Source: Plectosphaerella cucumerina (taxonomy: Eukaryota; Ascomycota; Sordariomycetes; Glomerellales; Plectosphaerellaceae). From it: a stretch of 64,000 nt of DNA. The DNA is taken from the NCBI GenBank assembly GCA_020746995.1, contig JAGPXD010000001.1:7750001-7814000 (forward strand), read 5' to 3'. Under the pieces are notes generated by a model that saw only the letters and a program-made list of their open reading frames with translations, was not told where the DNA came from and did no database searches. Positions 55,819 to 64,000 of this stretch are shown in pieces. Position 1 is the first letter of the stretch. Each line of letters begins with the position of its first letter. The translations under genes were made by a program, and so were the position numbers.

Positions 55819-58800
55819 TCAGCTTTGTCTGGTTTGCGACTGGATCCTGAATTGCCCAAGGATCTCGGTTTGTTCCATGAATTTGATGGCTTTTGCGGCT
55901 GCCTTGCGCTTGTTCAGCAGTGCCCGGAGGTCTTGTCGTCCTGGAATGGATCCTAGTTCCTGGCGACGGAGTTGTCGAAATCGTCGGCATCGCAGCAGGA
56001 CGTGCGATACCGTTTGTCGTCCTTCTCGGCAGGGGCAGATGTCGTCCGTGATATCCGGGACTCTTCGGCTGAAGAGAAATGTCCTGAGACCGATTTAATC
56101 GGTGCGCATCTGCACCAGGATGGCGCTCTGTCGCTTGATCAGTCCGTCGTGGAGTTGAAGGATCTTCTTAGTTGGCCTTGGTGTATAACGGAAGGAGGTT
56201 CTGCCTTTCGTCTCCAGTGTCCATTTTGCCTGCCATGCTCTGTTGGCCTCCTTGTGTGCCCATGTCTGGAGTGTTGACTGGAGGGAGAAGACCTCTGGCG
56301 GCTGGTCTGCTGTCGGGCCTGTTCGCCCGTTGTCTGGCCTCCTTTGCTGCCCTGTCTGCGTCTTCGTTGCATCTTCTCCCATGTATGCGCTTTTGGTCTC
56401 GTTGGTGGTTGTGCATATTGCTGCTGCGCCGATTCTGCCGTTGATCCCGCTTCCGTCCGTGTAGACGTGGATGGCGTCTGTCTCGTGCTGTTGTCGTCTC
56501 CGAAGCCGTTTCAGGGCTTTGTCTGGGTTATCCTCGATGTACGTTCGTGGTCCCTGCCACCAGGGCGGGACGACGAAAGGATCGATGTTTTCGTGGGGTA
56601 TTCCGTCTGGGGATGATCTCTGCTGCAGCTCCAGTGTGATCGTCTCTCGTGGGCTTCTCCGTCGCTTCCTGCCGTCTGTAACGCTGGGGGGTTGCGGGTC
56701 GACCGCGCCGTGCATTCTGCCGACTGTTGTTGCGTTGTGCTTCCGAATCTGCTGTTCAATGGGAAGGAGGTGCATTTCGACATCCAGTGCCGGGAACGAC
56801 GTCGCCTTGAAGGCGCCGCTCATCACCCGTGCCGCTCTGGCCTGCAGTCTTTCCAGCCGTTGAAGCGTTCGCTTGGTGTATCCCTTGCCTCCCCAGCTCG
56901 CATTGGACCAGGCTGAGCAGGCGTACATCATTTGTGGCACTGCCACGCCTCTGTATATTGTTCTCATCTCTTTCGTCCTCACCACCCACGCTGAGTTTCC
57001 CAGGGTACTGAGCGCCGTGATAGTCATGGAGACTTTCCGTTCTGTCTCGTCGATGTGTTGTTTCCATGTGAGGGTGGAGTCCATTATCAGACCGAGGTAC
57101 TTGCAGTTTGGTTTTGGCATGATCTCCCCCCAGCTCGTCTGCAGGGCTTTGCTGGTGTCTATTCTGGTTCTCGCTCTTGTGAAGTGGGTGAGTTTAAATT
57201 TGTCGGGCGCGAAGACAGAGGCGTGGGTTGAAGCCCAGTCCTCGGCCATTTGGAGCGCCTGTTGAAGTTTCCGGCATGTCTCTTCTGTCGTGTCGCCCCA
57301 TGCGAGAATGGCAATATCGTCGATGAATCCCGTGGCTGTCGTGTCCTGCATCTGGGTGCATCTCTCCAGTAGATCTACGTTGTAGAACAGGTACAAGATC
57401 GGGGATAGAGGCGAGCCTTGAGGTATGCCGGTGGTGAGTTCGTACGTCTCTGACTTGAAGCCGTCGATGTGTATCTTCGTCTGTCGCTGTCCGAGGAAGC
57501 TGGCGACTCATCGGACGGTCGGTTCATCTATTCTTCTCTTCCTGAGGTTGTGCAGGAGTCGGCGGTGGGAAACGTTGTCAAATGCACCGGACACGTCGAG
57601 TAGAAGTAGGCTTGCCACCTTCCCGATTCCAGTGTTCCAGGTCTCGTAGATTCTGTCGATGATGAGGTGAAGGGCGTGTTCAGTCGACCTTCGTTTCCGT
57701 CCCCCCATGTGTGTCTGCGGCAGGAGTTGATGTGTTTCGGCCAAGTAGCTTAGTCTCTTCGCCAATACGGCGTCCATGATTTTCCCCATGGTATTCAGGA
57801 GTGCAATCGGCCTGTATGCTTTTGGTACGGTGTAGTTGGCTTTCCCTGGCTTTCTCAGTACTACCGTGGTTGATTTTCTGAAGTGCTGTGGGCAGTATCC
57901 GAGTTTCAGGCTCTGGTTGAATATCCGGACCAGGTGGGGGATGACCAGGGGCTTAGCTAGCTGCAGCGCTTTGTTGATAATGCCGTCAGGGCCTGGTGCC
58001 TTGAGTGGTGCTGCTTCCTGTATGGCGTCGTCGATTTCCTGTTCTGCCACTGGCGGCATTGGCAGCTGGTCGGTGTACACTGCGTTCTGCATGTCTCCAA
58101 GATCCGCTTCGGGGGTATCGGGAATAATGTCTCCTTGAATAGTGCTGCCTTTTCCTCCGGTGTTGTCACCGTTTCAGCCGAGTTGGGTGTTTGTATTTCC
58201 GGCGTGACGGTTGGGGCTTGGTTCTGCCTCGACCTCGTCCACTTGGCGAGTTTCCAGAGCGACGCAGGGGATTGTGCGGCCTCTTCGACTTTCTCACGGT
58301 GCATCTTTCGAAGCGTCTTCCGAATGACGCGGCCCTTCTGATTCCTTGCCGCGCGGTATGCCTCCCAGCTCTCCTCTGTGTGCTCCTGAGTGTATGCTCT
58401 CCGCAGTCGCTTGGTTTCCGCTAGGATTCTGGTGCATTTGTCGTCCCATCCCGTCCTCGCACGAGGGGAGTAGATCTTGGCCGGTACTCCACTGTCGATA
58501 GCGATGTTGACGGCCTGAACCGTTTGTTCGACGTATCTATCGAGGGCCGTCTTCGTTCTGGGTCTTTGCAGCGCAGGGAGTGCGTGTCTGAGGGCCCTCG
58601 TGAACGCCGTTTCGTCGATCGCTTTCCAGTTCCGTTTTGCCTGCTGCTGTAGCTGTGAGACCTCGAGGTTGAGGGAGGTGACGATGGGAAGATGATCCGA
58701 GTCATGGTTGACACCCTCCTCCACCTCACATCGAATCAGTCTGTCGACAAGGCCGACGGTCGTGAGACACAGGTCAATGGTGGTGCGGCGATCTCCTTGC

Positions 58801-59381
58801 TCGTACGTTATAGTCCCTGGGGGAAGTCGGCTGGTGAGGTCGAAGTCGTCCATCAGATCTATGAGTTCGATCGCTTCTGTATCTGCTCGTCGGATGTCGC
58901 TTCCGCCCCAGAGCTCGTGGTGGAGGTTAAAATCTCCGACCGCGATCTGTTCACTGTGTCTGTTCGCTTCAAGCGCTATTCTCAGCCGTTCCAGAGCTCT
59001 TGTTCCGGGCGCTTCCTCTTCAGCTGGGTTGTGAATGTTGTGTATGGCGATTCGTGTTTCTGGTTCTTTGTTTGTGACGAGAATGAGGCTGCAGAGATCT
59101 CTGCTGTTTTGGCGGAACGACCACTTGGAATGGTCCAGCCTTCTGTTGACGAAGAAGCAAACCCTGGCAGGGCCCCCTTCCTCGTCGTCGGGATAGCAGA
59201 GATGAAAACGGTCTTTTGCTGGGTGGTGTGTCGTGGCGTTGAAGGGGTTCCTCCATGGTTCCTGGATGGCGAGGATGTCGTAGCTGTCGATCCTGGGGTC
59301 GCGTAGAAGCGTGGCCATGACTGCGTCTTTCGATTTTCTGACGTTGTACTGTAGGATTGTAAGCGTGTCTTGTGTGATCAT
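55819..59381 (-). pseudogene. Retrotransposon ORF2 (endonuclease, RT, RNase H), broken
   Basis: The APE-type endonuclease is complete: ILQYNVRK, LAIQEPWRNPF, VGDFNLHHELWGG and HDSDHLPIV hold the usual Asn, Glu, Asp/Asn and His. RT follows: LKAPGPDGIINKAL, YRPIALLNTMGKIMDAVLA, LLLLDVSGAFDNVSH, GIPQGSPLSPILYLF, GFIDDIAILAWG and CKYLGLIMD. RNase H begins AIHVYTDGSG. Lesions: a frameshift near 58115; TGA at 57508 in place of Trp (TVR-W-VASFLG); about 130 codons missing within RNase H near 56378, between AYMGED and EDADRAAKEA, with a frame disturbance; and TAA near 56095 (MRTD-stop-IGLRTFLFSRR). The zinc-binding end ICPCREGRQTVSHVLLRC is kept. The original stop is at 55819-55821. RT catalytic residues are present, but no full protein can be made. 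Confidence 0.85.
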
Positions 59382-61054
59382 TCGCTGTCGTCGGCAATCT
59401 CCATTCTGTTGCTGTCCTGTGTGGGCTGTATGTTGACATCGAGGGCCTCGAGGACCCGTCGGGATGGTATGATGGTTCGCCTCGGTCTCGCGTCGACGCG
59501 GGCGACCCTGATGGTACCTTCATTGTTCTCGTCGTGTCTCTGACTGCTTGTTGGATTCGCTCTTTTCTGGACTTTCTTCACTGGAGATCTGCTGCGGTCT
59601 GGCCGCACTCCTTGGGACTGGTTTGGCTCCAAGGTTGGTCGGCCGATCTGTGACGTTGTCCTAGGTCGGTTCTCCGCTTCCGTGGTAGGTGGGAGCGAGA
59701 TGGTTTCCGGGTGGTATTTTGGTCGTGACTTGTAGGCTTCCCGGATCCTGGTCATCTCCTTCTTCCTGGTCGGGCAAAGGCCGTGCCAGGCTTCGTGGTT
59801 GCCATCGCACACGGCGCACTTCCGAGGCGTGGCGGTGTCATTCTTGGAGGGACACTCTGGGGTTGCGTGTTCTTGTGCGCAGTAGCCGCATGCTACGGGT
59901 GCCTTGCACTGGGTTCCTATGTGGCCGTATTTGTGACATCTGAAGCATTGCCTCAGACGGCACTGCCTATCGTATCTCTCGCATTGGAATACCTCCCCTT
60001 GCCAGCTGAGGCCTTCGTCAATGATCTTCTTGGCGTCTTCCGCCTTGGAGAACTCCACGACGATGGTAGATACTGATTTCTTGGTGGCGGACCGGGTCAG
60101 CCAGTCGATGTATTTGATCTCTGCGGTGGGGATGAACGGTCTGTTGTCAAGGAGGAGCTCGTCGCGTAGTTGTGCATAGTTGTCCATGTCCATGGAACTG
60201 GTTCGTATGCCGTGTGCGAGTATACCGTATGTTGGGATCTTTACTGTGGCGCCGTTGCCGATGCGGTGTTCCCAGTCGCCGGCGAACTGCCGGAGTGCTT
60301 CCATGTCTGCGGTCGTGGCTGTCTTGATGCTTAGGTCGCCGCTCTTGAGCTGGTTGGCCGATGCTGCTTTGAGTTTGTCGATGTTCTCGTTGTTGCTCTG
60401 CTCGATGGCGCGGTCTATGTGGGCTTTGAGGCTACGGGGCCCCATGGCTCGGAGGCTGGCGATGGTGTTGGGGTCTCTGATATTCACGATGATCTCACGC
60501 AAGGGCTGCGCATGCGACGTTCTGTGGTTCTGTGGGTTGTGTATGCTAGCTGCAAGTCCTCCTCTGGCGGCTACGCTGGCGTATGTTTGTACCATGCTGC
60601 CCGGATTCATCGGTCCCAGTGCTTTCGCATCCCTGACCAACTTGAGTGTCATCTTTTTTGCCTCCAGCGCCTCCTTGGCGATGGCCGTGGCTGCCCTTGC
60701 GGCGGCGGTGTTGTCCTTGATGTCGGTGGCATTTTGATGTATCGACCTGTTCGCGTTGTTCACTTCTTCTCGGAGGCTGTTCGTCGCTCGAATGCTCTTT
60801 TCGTTGGCGGTTTTGGTTTCGGTGTGGAGGTTTGCGATCGCGTCGCGGATGTTCTCGAGGTCGGGGATGTTCTGTAGTTTGGCAAGTAGTGTCAGTGTCC
60901 CAATGAGTGCGACTCTGACGCTCCGGGGTTCGATGGCTTGTCCATTTGCGTTGTCGATAGCGGTCAGTGCTATCTGGAGGTATCTGCTCAATTTCGCGGC
61001 GTGCTCTCGGAAGGGAGTTGGCCAGGGGTGTTCCTCTGGCCACGGGGTCGCCAT
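59378..61054 (-). CDS. Retrotransposon ORF1 (gag-like, zinc knuckles)
   Basis: ORF1 proteins bind element RNA and assist reverse transcription. The frame is 558 codons without lesions. The N-terminal third is helical, with LRDAIANLHTETKTANEKS-like coils and Ala-rich stretches. A central region (SGDLSIKTATTADMEALRQF) resembles the RNA-binding segment of gag-like ORF1s. Three knuckles follow at roughly residues 365-430: CFRCHKYGHIGTQC (C-x2-C-x4-H-x4-C), CGYCAQEHATPEC and CAVCDGNHEAWHGLC. The tail is Arg/Ser/Pro-rich. Its stop overlaps the start of ORF2. It may be translated even though ORF2 is dead. Confidence 0.85.
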   Translation of the reverse strand: MATPWPEEHPWPTPFREHAAKLSRYLQIALTAIDNANGQAIEPRSVRVALIGTLTLLAKLQNIPDLENIRDAIANLHTETKTANEKSIRATNSLREEVNNANRSIHQNATDIKDNTAAARAATAIAKEALEAKKMTLKLVRDAKALGPMNPGSMVQTYASVAARGGLAASIHNPQNHRTSHAQPLREIIVNIRDPNTIASLRAMGPRSLKAHIDRAIEQSNNENIDKLKAASANQLKSGDLSIKTATTADMEALRQFAGDWEHRIGNGATVKIPTYGILAHGIRTSSMDMDNYAQLRDELLLDNRPFIPTAEIKYIDWLTRSATKKSVSTIVVEFSKAEDAKKIIDEGLSWQGEVFQCERYDRQCRLRQCFRCHKYGHIGTQCKAPVACGYCAQEHATPECPSKNDTATPRKCAVCDGNHEAWHGLCPTRKKEMTRIREAYKSRPKYHPETISLPPTTEAENRPRTTSQIGRPTLEPNQSQGVRPDRSRSPVKKVQKRANPTSSQRHDENNEGTIRVARVDARPRRTIIPSRRVLEALDVNIQPTQDSNRMEIADDSE

Positions 61055-61186
61055 GATGCCAGCGTCGCTTTGGGCGGTGCGACGGGCAGCGGGCTATCCA
61101 ATTGGCCTTTCGGAGCGTGTTTCGGAGCTGTTGGTTGCTTCGGATTTTAAAAGTTTCGTTCTCGCTGGTGGTGATGTTTTTTCCCG

Positions 61187-61198
61187 ACAGGGGACAGC
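61187..61198. repeat. Target-site duplication, right
   Basis: ACAGGGGACAGC, identical to 55495-55506, borders the 5' end of the retrotransposon. The element begins with CGGGAAAAAACATC on its coding strand. Confidence 0.85.
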
Positions 61199-61345
61199 GC
61201 AGGTACATCTGGTGATCCGATTGACGTCAATTTAAGTCACGTGGGGCGCCGCCGGTTTGGCGACTCAACCCGCCTACCCCGCTTCCACGATTCCGGGGAG
61301 GGACCGGACGGACGCCTTGCTACGTAGGTAACCACGACACGCGCC
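61199..61345 (+). promoter_or_regulatory. Shared promoter block of NLR copy C
   Basis: It matches the blocks before copies A and B: AAGTCACGTGGGGCGCCGCC, then CTCAACCCGCCTACCCCGC and GGGACCGGACGGACGCC. CACGTG is at 61238-61243, 103 bases before the ATG at 61346. The retrotransposon ends only about 50 bases upstream of the E-box, so upstream control elements, if any, were displaced by 5.7 kb. Confidence 0.5.
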
Positions 61346-63168
61346 ATGTCCACGGTCCACAGATTTGGCTTGACGCGACTCGATAAGGACGACGGAGAAG
61401 GGGCGACCAGCCGCTGCAATGGCGTAACCCTTCCCAACAACCCGATGGGCGACGGCTGACCCAAGACCGACAGCATCATTTTCGTGCACGGGCTGCGGGG
61501 TCATCCGCAGCGGACGTGGTGCAACGATGCGGACGAGACATCCTCGACCAGACACTTGTCTCTGAGCAACAGAGGGCAGGGTGCACCAGCTGCAACGACC
61601 GAAAGTAGACCCCGAAAACCAGGCTTCTGGCCGCGCGATCTACTCGCCGCCGACCTTCCCGACGCGAGAATATGGACATACGGATACGATGCGGACGCGA
61701 TCGATGCGCGGCTCGGCACGAACAACAAGAACAACAAGCATAGCTTGTCGAAGCATGGACAAGACCTAGTGCGCATGCTTCGAAGAGATCTGGTGAACGA
61801 GGTAGGGACCGAACACAGCCGAGCCAGACTCCCTGGCTGACAGGCCAGGAACGCATCATCTTCGTGGCGCACAGCCTCGGCGGCCTCGTGGTGAAGGATG
61901 TAGGGATACCGCACCCTTCGGCGAGGTACACGCTGACATTTTCAGGCCCTTTGCCGGTCGGATGTCTTGCAGCGACGAACAAAGGGGATTGTTTTCCTCA
62001 GCACACCACACCAAGCCCGTTCGGCAGCCGAGTGGACGAAGGTTGCCTCGAACATCGCGGCAGCTACTCCCGGAAGTCATACCGCAACGCCCGGGACGGT
62101 AGTGCTGGATGGCCTGGTGGTCGATGATGGACACAGGGAGTTCCTCGAGGTCGCGTCGCAACGGAATATCTCGGTTCATTCTTTCCAAGAAAGTCGCGGA
62201 ACCGTAAGTATGCGGAGGGGCCGTGAGAAGGTAGGTGAAGTATCCGCTTCGATTGGCACGAGCTAACATGTGGCATCAAGGTAGTCGACGACTTCTCGTC
62301 CACTCTTGGCCTATCGGGCGAAGGGGTGGAGAGTTTCGACGCCGACCATCTGCAGATAGCGAGGTGCACCGGGAGAAGCGACGCCGGGTACACGGCCATC
62401 CTAGGAGTCCTCGAGCGGTTTGCTCGGCAAGCTGTGGAGGGTGCTGTGGCCCATTGACAACCTACGCCAGCGCCGAGCGCCGGCGAATCTGCGCCTCTGC
62501 CGACGGAGACGGCAAGCCCCATGCCAGCTTTGCGCGACCCTGTCAACCTCCCCCTGACGCGCCCTGCTTCCAGAGCCGACTTTCAGATTGCCGTCATTTG
62601 CGCGCTGCCGACCGAGTCTGACGCCGTCCTGGCCCTGTTCGACCGCCGCTGGGATGAGCAGAGCCCACGCTACGGCAAGGTGGCCGGGGATCGCAACACC
62701 TACTCGACCGGCGCGTTCGGACGCCACGACGTCGTGCTCGTCCACATGCCCGGCATGGGGAAGTCGTCTGCGGCGATCGCTGCGTCGAGGTGTCGCTTCA
62801 GCTTCCCGAACGTCAGGTTGGCCCTCCTCGATGGCATCTGCGGCGTGCTGCCTACATCTCCAGAAGGCAATGAGCAGATCTTCCTCGGCGACGTTATTGT
62901 GAGCAAGGGTCTGATCCAATACGACTTCGGACGACAACTTCCGGGGAAGTTTCGGCGCAAGGATTCGGTGCTCGACTCGTTGGGGCCGCTACACCCGGAA
63001 ATTCGCGGGTTTGTGGCTAAGTTACGCGGCGTTGAAGCGCCGGAGAAGCTTGCAGACAAAACGACAGACAATCTTGGCGACTTGCAGAGGCAGTACAAGC
63101 TGAGCGCTGCGTATCCTGGTGTTGAGCATGATTCGCTCTTCAAAGCTCATCATGCTGACTCTGGGTGA
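61346..63168 (+). pseudogene. NLR copy C: alpha/beta hydrolase - PNP_UDP, truncated
   Basis: Exons 61346-61423, 61466-61801, 61849-61899, 61946-62230 and 62281 onward all join in phase; introns are 42-50 bases with CTGAC or CTAAC branches. Hydrolase: DSIIFVHGLRGHPQRTW, RIIFVAHSLGGLVVKD and GIVFLSTPHQARSAAEW. After TGRSDAGYTAILGVLERF comes TGA at 62455-62457, where copy A has CGA (VAH-R-QPTPAP). The frame then continues through the linker into PNP_UDP: FQIAVICALPTESDAVLAL, HMPGMGKSSAAIAAS and LGDVIVSKGLIQYDFGR. Homology to copy A ends near 63146, before the catalytic FEMEAAG and the whole NB-ARC region. Apart from the TGA and the missing 3' half, the copy is better preserved than A. If translated to the TGA it would be a stand-alone hydrolase domain. 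Confidence 0.8.
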
Positions 63169-64000
63169 TAGGCCTTTTACAGCTCCATCGTTGTGTACAA
63201 CCTGTTCATGTGTCTGGTCAAGATCTCCATCCTTCTCCAATACCGGCGAATCTTTGCCCTGCGGATGATAAAGCTCATCACCTTCTACGGCGTCGCGTTC
63301 CTGGCCGCCTGGTCTATCACCTTCTTCTTCCTCGGAGCCCTCGTCTGCATTCCAGTCACCAAGTTCTGGGACCACGCCGTGCCGGGACGATGCCTTGACT
63401 CGTTGACGATTTGGTATGTCACGGCCGGCTTCAACCTGGCCTCGATTTTGCCATCTTTGGCCTGCCGTTGCCAGTGATTCGGTCCCTCCAGCTGCCCAAG
63501 AGGCAAAAGATTGTGCTCTTCGCAGTCTTTGGTCTCGGGTTCTTGTAAGTGTCTCTGCACCTTTACTGATTCATTCCACACTGAACCGATGCTGACGCGC
63601 AATGACACGACAGCACCTGCATCATCTCCATTATTCGCATTCGTACTCTCAAGGTCGCGGCTTCAACAGATGACCCCAATTGGAACAACGTAGATGCGGC
63701 AACACGGTCATTTCTTGAAGTCACAATTACCATCCTCGCGGCCTGTCTGCCAACGCTCCGGCCCATCTTCTCCAAGATCATGCCCCGTTTGTTTGGCTCC
63801 TCAATCAGACGAAGCCAGGGTCGATCTCAGTACGGGGCATATATCCATGCCCCTGGCAGCAGCCTCAACACAAACCTGAACGGCACCAAAGTCAGGACGG
63901 CCAAGATCATCAAGCCGGACAGCACCAGGTCTCTCCAAGACCAAGACAGCATCGAACTGGACACGCACGACTCCGAGAGGGTGCCGGTGCCTGGTGGTTA
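63169..64000 (+). pseudogene. Pth11-like membrane receptor, 5'-truncated
   Basis: The family (fungal rhodopsin-like seven-span proteins, often surface sensors) is recognised from IVVYNLFMCLVKISILLQYR, LITFYGVAFLAAWSITFFFL, DFAIFGLPLPVIRSLQLPK, IVLFAVFGLGFF and, after a 69-base intron (63545 GTAAGT to 63613 GACAG), TCIISIIRIRTLKVAASTDD and EVTITILAACLPTLRPIF. The C-terminal tail is polar and runs to the window edge, where the last bases TA may start the stop codon. The N terminus and first two or three spans are missing; sequence from NLR copy C replaces them. A one-base shift occurs near 63440 (GFNLA to LDFAIFG). An Arg replaces the usual Trp before SFLE. Confidence 0.75.

Larger units (their letters stand above)
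55507..61186 (-). mobile_element. Full-length, inactive Tad-like non-LTR retrotransposon (5.68 kb)
   Basis: The element reads on the minus strand from 61186 to 55507. It has a 132-base 5' leader, ORF1 with CCHC knuckles, ORF2 with endonuclease, reverse transcriptase and RNase H, a ~310-base 3' region and a tail of TCAAG pentamers (about four copies, 55507-55525). Identical 12-base direct repeats flank it, so the ends are exact. ORF1 and ORF2 overlap by four bases (ATGA), the arrangement used for termination-reinitiation. The layout matches the Tad1 clade of fungi. ORF1 is intact but ORF2 has several lesions, so the copy cannot move by itself. It sits between the upstream flank and promoter of NLR copy C. 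Confidence 0.9.

Noticed and set aside
61346..62280. Frame breaks in the hydrolase part of copy C, first read as mutations.
   Set aside because: All are explained by 42-50 base introns with proper donors, branch sites and phase. Only the TGA at 62455 and the truncation remain as lesions.

Overview
The window looks like accessory DNA from a filamentous ascomycete (Pezizomycotina, probably Sordariomycetes). Genes carry short introns of about 42-136 bases with fungal branch sites. The gene families are fungal: NLR-type STAND proteins with an alpha/beta-hydrolase and a PNP_UDP domain, a Pth11-like receptor, an AlcR-type Zn2Cys6 regulator, an Spt23/Mga2-like IPT protein, and non-LTR retrotransposons with CCHC-knuckle ORF1s. 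Most recognisable genes are broken. Only a few look intact: 10387-12145, 13538-14149, 22128-24426, 42429-43673 and retrotransposon ORF1 at 59378-61054.

Layout. Positions 1-4678 hold a minus-strand NLR (copy A: hydrolase, PNP_UDP, NB-ARC) with its upstream flank. Positions 4.9-6.7 kb hold a DD34E transposase remnant and a broken conserved fungal gene. Positions 7.67-10.34 kb hold NLR copy B (hydrolase remnant, NB-ARC, TPR; no PNP_UDP). Positions 10.4-24.4 kb hold an unrecognised multi-intron gene, a membrane protein, a minisatellite, an F-box/ankyrin gene with two in-frame TAG codons, a TPR scrap, and a large low-complexity protein gene. Positions 25-32.3 kb hold debris of a prolyl-4-hydroxylase-like gene apparently split by an inversion, a beta-lactamase-like esterase fragment and the AlcR-type regulator. 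Positions 35-39.6 kb hold degraded retroelement sequence. Positions 42.4-49.8 kb hold a C2H2 regulator, a truncated Spt23-like gene and a small gene. Positions 50.7-53.3 kb hold a broken nuclease-like plus kinase-like gene. Positions 54.5-55.0 kb hold a J-domain-like gene.

The right end, 55.2-63.1 kb, mirrors the left end. It carries the same upstream flank, promoter block, hydrolase and PNP_UDP gene (copy C) in opposite orientation. A 5.68-kb Tad-like non-LTR retrotransposon with 12-base target-site duplications sits between the flank and the promoter. Copy C breaks off inside PNP_UDP and is joined to a 5'-truncated Pth11-like receptor gene.

The main biological theme is the family of three NLR paralogues. 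A and C place two putative effector domains in front of the NB-ARC region, B has only the hydrolase, and all three share a promoter block centred on CACGTG about 105-115 bases before the ATG. The three together look like a birth-and-death immune or incompatibility gene family caught mid-decay. Many stop codons fit C-to-T change at CpA or CpG, as repeat-induced point mutation would produce. Several frameshifts fall in homopolymers and could be sequencing errors. All family assignments come from reading the protein sequence; no database search was run.
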